NCBI GenBank assembly: GCA_014529385.2
Contig: CM043958.1
Span: 92,812,741 to 92,876,740, forward strand
Length of the DNA: 64,000 nt
Direction: 5' to 3'
From: Adiantum capillus-veneris
Lineage: Eukaryota; Streptophyta; Polypodiopsida; Polypodiales; Pteridaceae
In this document: positions 10,375 to 22,212 of the stretch, one piece after another
How the letters are laid out: each line of letters begins with the position of its first letter
Position numbering within the stretch: position 1 is the stretch's first letter
Translations under genes and position numbers: made by a program
Notes under the pieces: generated by a model
The model's input: the letters and a program-made list of their open reading frames with translations, nothing else
The model's database searches: none
Told to the model about the DNA's origin: nothing

Positions 10375-12970
10375 ATGACAAATCATCCACCACCAGGGTT
10401 TTCTACTCCTCTTATAGACATAAAAAACGCAAGAAACATTGCAATGCCTTTGAGAGTGAGAACCAACAAATATCTAGAGGAGAGGCATGCTCTGATCAAC
10501 AAACCGACGTGAGATTCATTAGAACCAATGAAGCCATGTGAGTTCTTACAAATTATGCTCACGAAGCCTTCTATAGGTTCACCAACAAAGATCCTTATAC
10601 CTTCTACAAGTGTGTACAACCCAATGCTTGGGATCATAAGAACCTTTATGCATTCATATATATAGATGCCCACAAAATGCAAGTTTTGATGGTAGATAAG
10701 TATGGATGTGAGTACAAACTTGTCGATCCAATTGACCTAAAACAATTTACATACAAGGGTACTTTGATCTCTACATACTTTCAGGCAAAAACAATGCCAA
10801 AGCGCAATTCAGAGAGGATTCTGCCGGAATTTTCTCCACAACAAGATTAGAGAGTGAGAGATGTCTTTTTCCAGAACCACGAACTAGTTAGATTGGTGAC
10901 TGGACCACAACGCTTAAGACCATATCATGTGTTTGAGTGTGTCAAAACAAAGTACAATGGGTTAGGGGATCCATATGCTCCTGTCTCACTTTTCAAACGC
11001 GTTTTGAGAGCTGAACAAATAGCGAATTTTCATACACAGTACTAGGGATTTGGGTTGACATTAAAAGGAACAGTCTTGTCTTGGTTCCAACCATTGAACA
11101 GAGATGATTTTTCAAACATAGCACAACTTTTACACAAATTTGTAAAGGAGAATCCAGCACAACACGGTGTCACAGATCTATGCTTTCAAACATAAAGAGA
11201 AGGAGAGAGTGAAGAAAGTTTTACTTCACTGTAAACAATACAAAGAGAGATGTCCCGTGAGAGAGTTATCACAAGATGAGAGATTATCAGTTCTCTTCAT
11301 TGAGGGCTTGAGAAATGAGACTCTAAAAAAGAACCTACATTTGAAAGGATGCTTCACGTTTTAGCAAGTCACTAGAGAAGCTCTAATTCTAGTTGACAAT
11401 TGTAAAGCCTACGGAGAGGTGATTGCAGATAACACGACTAGTAGTACCTCACCTTTGAAGAGCGAATCCTCAACAGAGCAAGATATTCAAATTCCTATGG
11501 AACCAAGCCTTATTGATCAAGTGGTCAAGGAGGTGATCAGAAGGATAAACAAAGTCTACATACAAAACCCAAATGTACAACAGCCTCAATTGAGGAGATG
11601 TAATACTTGTGGAGGGAATCATCCCACCCAATGGTGTAACACTCAATCAAAGCCACAACGTGTGCTAGGGAAAAAATCACCTCTTCTAAGCAATGGTAGA
11701 GTTGTAGTCAACTACACTCAACCAACGCATGTGCCACAACCCATGAGAAATTGGTATTTCATGGATGCGATTATGCTCATGTTCATAGCCAATCAAGAAT
11801 ATGGTTCAAAGACCATCCTTGCTAGACAAGAACAATTGATGGTTAGATCACCAGCTGCGCAATAAGAAGGTCCAGCTACGAATGTGGAGGTGACCATTGA
11901 GCACGAGGTTATCCAAACAAGGGTCAAAAAATAGAAATCTTTGGATTCTATGATGGTTGTGGAAGAGACCATCTACTCAACCATTGCGCTAGGAATTTGG
12001 ATAAGAAGGGGAAAGCAACGATGAACATTGTAGGAATGATGCCTTCTTCAAGTGGATCCGAGGTGGAACGGGGGTGGAACCCACAATTCCTTTAAAGGTG
12101 ATGACTCAAGCGCAAGCTCAAAAAGCTACCAAAAACAAATCACTCAAGGAACCCATATTGCCACCTCAAATAGAAATCAAAAACTTATCTATGAGAACTG
12201 GCAAAAAACCATGGAAATCCAAATGAGACAAGATGAAAGCACAAAGGTTGAAGAAGAAAACCGCCCTAGAAACCGAGTTGCAACAAGCCAAAGAATAGCT
12301 AAAACAAGAAAAGGAAAATAGGGAATGAACGGAGAAAGAAAAATCACCAAAATGTCATCTGGAGGTTTGATCATGCTGGAGAAAGTGAACAAGCACTTAG
12401 ACGCAATATTGCAAGCATATGCTGCAAGGCTGAATAACAACCAAACTCTGGAGCAAAGACTGTTGACCTACCGCATCCAGAAGATGGAACCAAGAGAATG
12501 GAAGTATACAAAAGACTTGTAGAAACTGCTCAAGCCATGATGCAGCCTGGAGGTCCAACATTTCCTAAGCCTGTAACGCAAGAGCTGGGAAAAGAAAACA
12601 TAGGAAAACAAGGGGAAGCCAACACAGGTGTTGAAGATAAAATACAAGGATTCTGTGACCAATGCAAAAAAGATCACTTGCATGTAAATTGCTCCCAGAA
12701 TCTAGATAACAAAATCAAACTTGCAAAAAAAGACAAGGAGGAGACTCGTACTAATGTAATTGTCGTGAACACAATGGATGAGGGTAAATCTCACGAGATG
12801 CTCCAATTCCTAAAGTGGACGATTAGTGGCTACAATTCTTATGAAAATCAATCAAAAACCAAGAAGATGGTAGTGCTACCTTACAGTCAGCACCTATCCC
12901 TGAGATTAACATGGAACATGAATTGTTCCAAGGAGATATACAATCTTCATATGGGGATGCTAAGTTTATA
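10375..12970 (+). pseudogene. Family-C Gag, copy A, decayed
   Basis: The ATG at 10375 opens MTNHPPPGFSTPLIDIKNAR. A one-base loss near 10508 shifts frame relative to the full-length copy. Conserved pieces follow: LMVDKYGCEYKL (about 10690), YNGLGDPYAPVSLFKRVLRAEQ (10854-11045), FIEGLRNETLKKNLHLKGC (11167-11364), and a zinc-knuckle-like CNTCGGNHPTQWC near 11600. A second Cys/His cluster, CDQCKKDHLHVNC, lies near 12648. The region 12325-12522 holds a charged helical segment (EKVNKHLDAILQAYAARL) matching LEPLDAALEAYEARL of the full copy. Gag would package the element RNA. Confidence 0.75.
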
Positions 12971-13670
12971 GCATCTGAAGAGAGCAAACCACACTCTCTA
13001 CAAACTTTGCAATCTTTCATAGGAGAACTCGAAACAAAATATGAGGTTAGAGTGGTACCTTCTCAATGGAAATCCACACCCAAAATGATGGATATCAAGA
13101 GCTTGCATGAATTGATGTCTTCTTTTGTACAATGTACACTTTCTCTCTCGGAGTTGTTGAAAATCAGACCGTATCTATGGGCCAAATGGGCAAACACCTG
13201 AAAAAGATGGGGTTGAACATCCCTTCACATGACCAACTTGCAAATGAAAACATGGATGAAACTATGCCTAAGAAACCATAGGAAAAGCCGATACCAGTGA
13301 ATAAGGTGGGTGACAATTATGAAGGAGAAGAAGGGAATACCACCTTACCACTCAAGTACAAGGGAGTAAAATCGATAGCCATACTTTGTTGTGGGGCTAG
13401 AATAGCCATTGCTACAAAGGAATCTGGGAGAAATGGGGAAGACCAGCTCTCAAAAATCGCACATGAAACTACAATTAGCCGACAAGTATGTGGAAAGACC
13501 CTTGGGAATGCTCAAACAAGTAATAGTATCCTCATGCGGGATAGAATACGAGCATACCTTTGTGGTAGTAGATTTTGGAAAAGTCAACAATTTTGAAGTT
13601 AGTTTAGGACAACCCTTTATGCGTCAACTCCAAATGGTCTAAAATTGGGGCTATGACCATCTCTATTTAC
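12911..13670 (+). pseudogene. Family-C linker and protease, copy A, catalytic motif lost
   Basis: The linker (SKPHSLQTLQSFIGELE, then MSSFVQCTLSLSELLKIRPYLW) leads into a retropepsin. The block LPLKYKGVKSIAILCCGARIAIA corresponds to AILDSGVGVAIA in the full-length copy, so the catalytic DSG has become CCG. A frameshift near 13430 moves the rest into the 13409-13642 frame (IVSSCGIEYEHTFVVVDFGK and LGQPFMRQLQMV), which corresponds to the ILGRPFMRQL flap-to-helix end of the protease. Inactive. Confidence 0.75.
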
Positions 13671-13777
13671 AACACAAAGGAGTCATAACCAAGGTAAACA
13701 CCAAGGACCATAGTTACAGTGAAGTAAAACAAACTCTGATAGAATATTTTTCTGTCACTACGGACGGCGGAACACAA

Positions 13778-16048
13778 TTGCTTACTTGTCTAATGAAGGA
13801 TGCTCACATTTGCATGTGTGGGGCATCAGAATGCGAGAGTCTTAAAAAGGAAGATTGTGTCCTAGAGCGCCCAGTAGAAGACTACTACTACATGAAGAAA
13901 CCATTTCCAAAAGAGTTACTTGAACCCTTTGGATGGGATCAAATATTGGTGACTCTTGACGTCTGTGTTAATGAGGTGACCAACACAACATTTTGTGACA
14001 AAGATGGCTATGATATAAGACCCTTTCTAATTGTTTCGACGATCCAACAAATTGAAAATCTCTCTGAAGCTACTGAAATAGAACTGGTAAGCCATTGCAA
14101 ATGAATTGTGGATGAAGTTTCTATAGAAGATTCCCCACATGATGTTGAAGACAAACTTTCAAGTGGCTATGACATAACTCCCTTATTTATGATAAAGGTG
14201 TTAAAGGAAGCTAATGAAGTCTGTGAGTGTGAAAGCAAAAAAGGTGAGACAGATAGCTACGTCATGGAGCATGATACCAAAGTGCAAACAAAGGAAACAG
14301 AGTAACCACGAGAATATGTCATCATTGACATACCCAAAGAATCAACAAAAGTTGTTTCAAAGAAGCCAACTCGAGAAAAAGTACAAATGAAAGAAGATGA
14401 TGGAGCGAAGTTTCCAAGTTCAACGTCAGATGTTTAACAAACGCAAGATCAAGAGAAGAACAAGGATACGACAAAAGATCGATTGTCTTTTATGACAAGA
14501 AAATTCAACATATGCGGAGAAGCGGGACTCAAAATCGCATGTTCAGCTGTGATAGTTCCAGAAGAAACAAAGAATCGTATGTCTTATGGAACATGGATAA
14601 TGATGGGAAAGCCGCCAATCACCAAGCTAAAGGAGATAGTGTACACAAGTTCCAAAATGCCAATTCCTAGCTTTGGAGTGGCGGAATCAACTCCCATCAC
14701 ATCAAAGAGATTCTGGTCTTGACAAAAAGCTGGATGGACATCCTCTTTCAAAAACAATCAAAAGCTTTGACAACGAGAACAGTAAGAGTCCATGAAGCTT
14801 CTCAAATCCATGCAAAGAAGAAATCACCAACCATCGCAACAAAAGGGAAAGGTACAGCAGAAACTAAAGAAAATCAACATTGCAAGATGACTTTACCTTC
14901 AACGAGCCCCCATCAAACTTCTCGCATAGCCTCTCATCAAGAGCCACACCATCAACAATGCAATGGAGACCAAAGCAAAAAGTTTATCAACCAAAGCTTC
15001 CATCACAAAAGAGCCTCCAAAAGAAGCCAAAGAGAATCAATTAGGTGTTAGTATCCAAAGAGTACATCAACGTCAATGACCCAGTTTGGCTGCATCAAGC
15101 ACGGGTTCAGCCTCAAAAAAAAAGGTGACAGGGTGGGTAGCATCAAATGAGTTAATCATAGCTCAAGGATACTTCCAAGGAAGCACCAGTGTTTGAGCCA
15201 AAAAGCCTAAAGTAACAGCTTGGATCTACTCACCTTAAGAAACAAGTTCTCCAAGTAGCAAGCCGAGCCATCAACAAAAGACCAATAACTCAAGAAAGAG
15301 AGAATACATCCACAAAAGGCATCAAAAGGGACCTTCAAAGCAACAAGCAATGTGACAAGTATGGGTGCGAAAGTCACAGACCTCAGCCAAGCTACCCAAC
15401 ATACACAACACAAATATGTGCATCAACAGTTGATTCCAGTGAAGCTACTTGAAACACAAGGATTTTATGATGGTAACACTCATATATGGTTACCCAAAGT
15501 TGTAGCTCAACCTAGACCAACGAAGATCGATCAAGAAGCACAAGGCTCCACCCAAAGGCAAACAATGATAACCAATATCCAACAGAAGTCAAACGCAACC
15601 AAGGTTGCTACAAGCTCTAGATGGATACCTTGTTTCCAACTATAAAATTAAGGCTTCTACAATGAAAACATGCAGACATGGATACAAAAGCCTAGTCTCC
15701 ATCAAGCCAAAGCAGAAGAGCATAAGCAAAAGACAGCCACACAAGGACCAAAGACAAGGTGGGTTCCAAAATCGCTCATGGAAACTCAAATACAAAGAAA
15801 CCACACACAGATTCAACCGCTTCTCATGGGAGATAAAGCAAAGGCTCCATCAGTCCCTACAAGAGCTAAAGAACTTGTTTCACAAACAACGCCAACATAC
15901 AACAAGCAAGTCAAGAGGAGCCAAAATATGCCAACCTACTCGACAAAATGGTGGTATCCATAAACCAACAAAAAGAAAGAGGCCTAAATTCCAAAATTTA
16001 TGGAATTGGATTTTTCGCATTGAACGGATAAGTCCGAGTTTCCATTAA
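13778..16048 (+). pseudogene. Family-C extra C-terminal region, copy A, broken
   Basis: Pieces at 13778-14104, 14108-14305, 14483-14722, 14719-15051, 15352-15645 and 15605-16048 align in order with the 59264-61142 region of the full copy. The retropepsin-like block reads FNICGEAGLKIACSAVIVPEE and later NRMSYGTWIMMGKPPITK, again without a catalytic Asp. The QG-aromatic motif recurs: AQGYFQGSTSV (about 15160-15200, its Trp codon now TGA), ETQGFYDGNTHIWLPK (15450-15500), and a decayed third copy near 15650-15695 ending TWIQKP. Function unknown. Its conservation between copies shows it was once translated. Confidence 0.65.
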
Positions 16049-16290
16049 ACATATACGGCATAAAAGTCAAAGTCGGGCAGCTAACCACCAAATGAGCGAG
16101 ACGTTAGTCCCAAAGCTTCAAGTAATATTCTTTGTGGTCTAAGCATCTTAGCTATTCTAGGAACTGCTCAAGATTGAAGAGTTGAGCATGTTTATGTTGT
16201 GTCACTCACGTTGGTATAGGTGAGCATAAGAGTCGAAGTCTATGTATTTTAAGTCTCATAAGTGAAGGAGGAAGTCCAAAAGACACTCAC

Positions 16291-17130
16291 ACGTCCTTTG
16301 GTGTCACATATGCGTTTCCTTAGCCATGAATGCACTTCTTTTTCATGCATCATTGTCCTTCAACACGTTCTTTCTTGTGCTTTCTCTCTCTGGTATAGTC
16401 ATTTCTAAAGAAATAAAGACCATCATAAAGCTTAGAATACATCAAAATTAAACATTGATGATGTATTCCTCCCTTGAAATCATAGTCATCCTTGACTAAC
16501 CATGGATCAAGCGAAAGGTAGCCCATTTTTGCTTGAGATCCACATATAAGCAAGAATACTTTCCTTATGCCAGATCCTAAGTCTTGAAAGAGTTTTGGTG
16601 ACATAGTCATCACAAAACTTATTCTTTGAGAACATCAGTGTACACAAAAAAATTATAATGCACATTGAGAGAAAGTAAACATTACATTAAATCATTGAAC
16701 ATTTTGTATATCGATATTCTAGTCTACTTTTAAGCCATGAAAGAACTTGTAGTCTTGCAAACAAAGGAAGAGGATCCTTTACTTGAGGTTTTTACATCCA
16801 TGTAACATCCTCATATGGTAATTCCTTAACTTAATCAAATACCTACATCTTATCTTTCCAATTCACTGAGCATTTTCTTAATGCTTAAGTATAACCTCAA
16901 GTTGTAGGATCTCTTCTTGTGCATCAAACTCTAGAAGATCCTCTTTATGGGATTTAGTGGAGGTGGACCCTTAAACGGCTAAAATGAAATACATTATGTA
17001 TATGCCAATGCTTTGGCAACTTGATTCTATAAGCTGTTATATCAATGATTCTTTCCAGAATTTAGAATGGACCATAGTATCTCTTAGCGAGTTTAACATA
17101 GAACTTTTGATGTCCTATGGGTTTGTTTTG
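16291..17130. other. Unassigned sequence between copy A and the element E integrase
   Basis: About 840 bases, AT-rich, without a recognisable domain. One - strand open stretch (16350-16613, 87 residues) matches nothing I know. Its position downstream of the element E integrase makes a 3' untranslated region or degraded LTR of that element the likeliest reading, but I found no terminal repeat matching 19782 onward. Confidence 0.4.
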
Positions 17131-18500
17131 CTAGTTCTTACCTATCTTTTGACATAATTGGCCCACAAGGAATTTAAGCAAAACCCATTCTTCTTCCTTA
17201 AACTCTAAATGTTTTCTATGCTTATTATCACCTCTTTTTTGGTTTTGTTGTGATGCTTGAATAGCTTCTTTTATCTTTTGCAAATCTATCTTAAAGTCCC
17301 ACACATTTTCATCGGCTGCAAATATCTTCTGATGCTTTTTTAAGATAGGTGGAGGCTTGGGACAGCCTTCAATTATCTCAAATGGAAACTTATTTGTAAT
17401 AGTTTGTATGGTGTTATTGTATACAAACTCTACCAAAGGTGAGTATTTCTTCTATTGGTTACCTTGCTCCTTCTCAGCGATATAGTTTTTGAGAAGATAA
17501 AATATAGTCAAATTTGTGATTTCACTTTAGCCATCCAATTGAGAATGATATGGTGAAGAGAACTCAAAATGTGTACCCATGTTTTCAAATAAGCCCCTCC
17601 AAAGAGACTTGTCATATGTGGATTTCTATCCCAGACTATGAACTTGGCATACCATGGTACTTAAAATTTGAGAAATAAACAAAGTACCCATGTGATGAGA
17701 TTTAATGGTCTTTCTCACATGAATAAAATGAGCATTTTTATTAAATTGCTCAACTACTATCCATATGCCCATATTTCCATGCACGAACTTTTGCAAGCCA
17801 AAGATTAAGTCCATAGAAATACTCTCCCATGGAGCTTCTAAGATTAGCAAAGGTTGCAATAGTCCAAAGGCCTGGTCTCTATCACACTTGACCTTTTGAT
17901 ATACTATGCATTGCTCTACATAGTCTTGAATGTCATGTCAAAGAGTCAACCAATATCTAAATATGTTTTTTATTTCTTGCATTGTGGCTTGAGTTTCACG
18001 ATGCCCTGCATAAGGAGTTGCATATGATGTGTATCTAACCTTCTCACTAAGATTCTTTGCTATACATAGTCGTGAACCATGCACTAAAAATCCACCCTTC
18101 AATGAGAATGTTTCATGGGTCTTGGCATTCTCTAGATCAGCCATAATAGCTACATAGTCTCCATTTTGTACATACTTGCCAAAACTGCTTGTCAGGTCAT
18201 GACTGTATGTAATAGACATAGCATTGAGCCTAGGCTGATGTGAGAGTGTATCTGCAATTGCATTTTTCTTTCCCAAAATGTGAGCTATGTGAAAATAAAA
18301 TTTGCAAAAAGAAAAATTAGCCCACCTCCTTTTTTTTTTTTTAAGCTTTGTTTGTGTAAGAAAGTACTTGATAATTTGATGGTCTCTTCACGTATGAAAA
18401 ATGTCTCTAGCAACTAGATGCATGAATAGCTGCAAGAAATTCTTTTTCATAGATCTTAAGTATCTTCTCTTGTGGGTGTAATATTTCTTCTTTTTATTGA
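17131..18500 (-). pseudogene. Element E RNase H C-terminus and integrase, broken
   Basis: Reading on the - strand: IYEKEFLAAIHAS (about 18400-18460) matches the RNase H YDKELLAI.HA block. GKKNAIADTLSHQPRL (18276 downward) matches its end. The integrase zinc finger follows with PYAGHRETQATMQEI and an F-x-x-YW-like end. The catalytic core gives PWESISMDLIFGLQKF and VVEQFNKNAHFIHV (17626-17859), with the first catalytic Asp in SMDLI. The C-terminal part EFVYNNTIQTITNKFPFEI is at 17131-17436. The region holding the second Asp (about 17440-17620) is disrupted. Confidence 0.75.
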
Positions 18501-18522
18501 CCTTATGATCTTGAAAATATGC

Positions 18523-19605
18523 TCATTGTAGAGAGCCTTCTATTCTTCTCATTTGCCTTATATTTATAATGCATCTTGTTGAAAGAGAATATCTTGGTAG
18601 CAACAACCATGAAGTGGTGGAAGACTTTTGAGATTTTCTCATGCTTTTGAGCATTAACACTATCCTCAGAAAGTCTTGCACAATATTGTTGCTTTTACTT
18701 TGAGAAGTCAATTTTGTTGATGATAGTGGCTTTGAGATGACTATCGCAAAACTTGTCTACATACTTTTGAATTGGCTCCCCCTACTTGAGCTTAACACTG
18801 TGCCAAACCATTAGCTCATTGTCTTTGGCTTTTTCGGTTAAAAATTTCTATATAATAGCAATTCTACATTCTTTCCAAGTCTTTGGCTTGATCGGTTGTG
18901 TTTGCACGCTAGCCCAACATTGACACATGGACTTTTGGAGATACATAGCTACGTGGACTAGCTTGGATTTCTTAGTGAATTTTTCACCTCCAAAGGCGGT
19001 TTCAAACTGTTGGTGGATGAAGTTGAGCACCTTATCCATGTGGCCATAAGTGTCATTAAAAAAAAAGGAAGGTGATGCTCTTGTCCCCTTGATCTTTTGA
19101 AGTTTGTGTGCTTGCTTTTGTGGTTGATATGTCCTTTTGCATCATCATGAAATACTTTTCATTGCATTTAACATAGCTTCATAAGAGCTAGCTTCTAGGG
19201 AGTGGAAAGAAGGAGGACTTGGTGATGGAAAGGGAGATCTTCTACTCTTTTGATGGAAGTGGCCTATTTCACTTCTCTTACTCTTAGAAGAAGAAACTTC
19301 CCTTGAGGGAGGTGTTCGTCTCTTTGTGGTGTGGATAGGAGAGTGATTAGAATGTTGTACTTGATAAGGTGGTTTCTCTCGTTTGACAAGCCTTTAAACA
19401 TGCTCACTCCATTGTTGCGAATATTGTTCTCTAGGAGGGTTCCCTGTGATACAAACCATGTCATTTGCAAACATCAGCCCTTGCATCGTAGGTTTTAAAA
19501 AGGGATTATGTTGTGCTTCATGCAACATTTGTACTAAAAACCTCATCGTATGATTCCAGTGTGTCGAAGCTTCATCTTCCTTCAAATTGATTTCATGCCA
19601 ATTAA
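18523..19605 (-). pseudogene. Element E Gag, broken
   Basis: Open pieces at 19394-19585, 18848-19039 and 18523-18711 give NPPREQYSQQWSEHV and the Gag core FETAFGGEKFTKKSKLVHV and WASVQTQPIKPKTWKE. A stretch after 18840 reads KYVDKFCDSHLKA in the same frame. These match the Gag core of element H at 50360-50760. A poly-purine run near 19063 and several stops break the frame. No zinc knuckle is seen before the deletion that brings in RNase H. Confidence 0.65.
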
Positions 19606-19762
19606 TCTCATCACGTGGATTATTCTTAATAGTTATCTTTAAACACTTTATTTTTCTTTCTCTGTCTTTCCTTTAATCAAATAGCTTAGAAGCTAAAGAA
19701 AGGGTACTACTACAAAGGACTATATACTTTGGCCATTCTCTACCTTCTGAAAGAGCAAAAAA

Positions 19763-19780
19763 CTTCATTCTCTAATACCA
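19763..19780 (-). other. Primer-site-like sequence of element E
   Basis: On the - strand TGGTATTAGAGAATGAAG resembles TGGTATCAGAGC with one C-to-T change in the first twelve bases. Confidence 0.55.
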
Positions 19781-19781
19781 A

Positions 19782-20010
19782 TGAAACCTTAATTAGCTTT
19801 ATCTTGCTTTAGGCATAAACTCACCTTAGCATCATTTTCATATACATATTCAAACTAGCATCCTTAGAACCAAAATTAAGGAGAAGATTATTAACATGAA
19901 ATGACACAAGATTGATAGCTGGATTTTATAAGGATGACCCCCCATCAAAAGGCTTTTCATCTCTATAGCCCAAGCAACTTAGTGGGTTACTTGATCATTA
20001 TATATCATTT
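19782..20010 (-). repeat. Candidate 5' LTR remnant of element E
   Basis: The sequence next to the primer site ends in CA on the - strand (TG at 19782 on +). It contains a TATA-like CTTATAAAAT near 19922-19932. No second copy is found in the window, so the outer boundary and the identity are tentative. Confidence 0.35.
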
Positions 20011-20019
20011 TCCTCTTCT

Positions 20020-22075
20020 TCAAGGCATTAATGAATAATCAATAGTGTTTTTTACAGCTTCTTGAGCTTTTGCTCTAGTCACCACATTTATAGTAATTGT
20101 TAGCTCAAATTTCAATCCACTCGAACATGGTACAATCTCAATGATGTTCATCGTTGCTTTTCCTTTGCTGTCAGGATTCTTGGGACAATTCGGAAGAAGA
20201 TGTTCTATCCCACAATTATCACAGTACCCAAAAATCTTATTGTGTTCCTTGTGTGGAAAAACTCTTGCCCAATGATCACCTCCATACATTGGGATTCTTG
20301 TTGAGTCCTATGAGGATATCCTCTAGGTTTCTAATTCTAATTTGCTATGAATATGAGTGTGTTTTTGCTCATCGTATAGTGATTTTTTGTTGGTTGAGCA
20401 ACATATGATGGCTCTACAACTTCGTTTGTGCTTACCCAAGAAGGATAACCTTTGCCGACATATGCAATACCCTTAGGTTCCATCTCGTAAGTCTTAGCTA
20501 GTTCTTTGTAATATGTAATCAATGGAATCATTTGATGCTTCATGAGTGTTTATATTGGGTGTGTATATCTAAAAATTGCTCAATTCTCTTAGGGTGAGGG
20601 AGATTGGTATCTCCCCCTTGTGCTACATTATTTGGGTCTATTTAGTACCTTGGTGGTGGTGGAAAAGGTTGCACCCCTGGTGGTCATATGGCATTTCCCT
20701 CACGTAATTCCTGTTGTAAAAACACTCATTTGTCTTGTGATTGGTGTACTTTTTCTTGATCGCACACCAGTTCAAGACTCGTGGTACATTTGCTATCATT
20801 GCTGGTTGTCGTATGCTCAGGTTTTATCCATAGATTTTGTTCATTCTTCTGATCACTTCGTTGACCATTTGATCAACATTTGGCACGGTTGGAGCCTAAA
20901 CACTCCGCTTCATTGTGGCTTTACTTGTGGTAGAAGAGGCAATGTTAGTAGCAATCTTTGCATCTTCCATTACCTCTCTATAAGCCTTACAATTGTCAAC
21001 TATATACAATGCTTCTCTAGTGACTTGCTCAAATGTGGTGCACGCCTTCAAGTTTTAAGTCCTTTCTTAGAGTTTTGTTCTTCAAGCCCTCTTTGAAGAG
21101 TACTGATAATCTCTCATCTTGCGGTAGCTCTCATACAAGACATCTCTCTATGTATTATTTGAAGCAAAGAGAAGCTCCCTTCACTTTTTTGTTCTTCTGC
21201 TTGAAAGCATAGATTTGGGAAACCGTGTTGTGTTTGATTTCCCTTTTACATAATTCCTCAGCAAATTCTCATAGAAGTTGCTCTATGTTTGGAAAATCTC
21301 CATTGTTCAATGGTTGGAACCAAATTGAAGATGCTCCTTCCAAAATCAGCCCAAATCCCTCGTATTGAGTATGTAATTCCGCCACTTTGTCAGCTCTTGC
21401 AACTTGTTTAAAGAGTGAAAGATGTGCATATAGATTCCCTAGCCCATTGTACTTCTTGGCAACACAGTTTTCTACTTGAGATGGTCGCATTCATCGTGTT
21501 TTGGCAACCATTCTCACAACTCCAGGTTCTCTTGTGAGGACATCTCTAGCCTCGTAACCCCCACTAGGAACTCTAGTTGGAGATCGTTCTATGGCTCTCT
21601 CCTCAGATCTCTCTCTTCTATAAAGGTTTTGAGAGCTCTAGTCATATAGATCGTGATTGGAGCTTCGCTACCCCTGTATGTGGTCATTGGAACCCTTGAA
21701 CTCAATGATCCCATCAATCTCAGTCCTAAAAAATACGATCGACTAAATGAGTCTGACATTCTTGTTCTATCAAGACTCACTTTCTCCATTTTTGGTCTCT
21801 TCTTTGATACAATAGGTCTAAATGTGATTGGAGTGACATAATATTGATGGCATGGGCCTCCAAAGTATGTATATCTCTCAAACTCCTTATAGTCTACTAC
21901 ATAGTATCTTTGCCCATATTTATCAAGCATGACTATATGGGTATCTTTGCCTTCTAATGTATGTAAAAACATACAAGCATATTTGCTCTCGACAACTCTT
22001 TGATGTAGGGCTCACCACACTTGTAACAGAGCATTTTATCCCCAATGCTTGTACAACCCCACATGAGTGTTATTT
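20020..22075 (-). pseudogene. Diverged family-C-like Gag (element D), broken
   Basis: On the - strand the pieces run in the same order as family-C Gag. KDTHIVMLDKYGQRYYVVDYKEFERYTYF (21589-21972) is the domain before the Gag core. YNGLGNLYAHLSLFKQVARAD and HTQYEGFGLILEGASSIWFQPLN (21269-21490) are the core. CDNCGIEHLLPNCPKNPDSKGKATMNI (20020-20289) is a Cys-rich block matching CLECAITQVVPNCPKHPDKQGK of the full copy. Clear amino-acid divergence shows it is a separate subfamily. It ends about 20 bp before PLE copy 2, which runs the opposite way. Stops occur between all pieces, and no protease or extra region is retained. Confidence 0.7.
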
Positions 22076-22123
22076 GTGTTGACTCGTGTTGTTTCATTCA
22101 CTCGCTTAACCTCAAAACTGTTT

Positions 22124-22126
<3 letters not shown>

Positions 22127-22207
<81 letters not shown>
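22127..22207 (+). repeat. (CT)n microsatellite of about 40 units
   Basis: An uninterrupted TC run of about 80 bases lies inside PLE copy 2. Copy 1 has only TTTTCTTTGC at the matching site (about 1926-1936), so the run expanded after insertion. Confidence 0.98.

Positions 22208-22212
<5 letters not shown>

Larger units (their letters stand above)
10154..16290 (+). mobile_element. Family-C Ty3-like element, copy A (both ends truncated)
   Basis: It aligns on the + strand with the full-length family-C element from about 55360 to 61630, from the leader (ccaaacttttagggtacc) through Gag, protease, the extra C-terminal region and the 3' tail (gtcaaagtcgggcagct). LTRs, leader palindromes and primer site are absent. 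It starts where the Penelope-like element ends, the same junction as at 23832/23833. The right end is lost near 16290, where an unrelated - strand element begins. Many stops and frameshifts make it an old copy. It is useful because it independently confirms the reading frame of the extra region. Confidence 0.8.
17131..20010 (-). mobile_element. Element E: degenerate Ty3 element with internal deletion
   Basis: On the - strand a primer-site-like sequence (19763-19780) is followed by Gag pieces (18523-19605). The C-terminal end of RNase H and then integrase (17131-18500) come next. No protease or polymerase palm is visible between Gag and RNase H, so the middle of pol is missing. The Gag resembles that of element H (the AFG...KL.HVAM and WASV.....PKTWKE pattern), so E and H belong to one broad group. 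Stops are dense. LTR boundaries are uncertain. Confidence 0.65.

Noticed and set aside
16350-16613. 87-residue - strand open frame as a gene
   Set aside because: It has no recognisable motif and lies in a probable 3' untranslated or LTR remnant.
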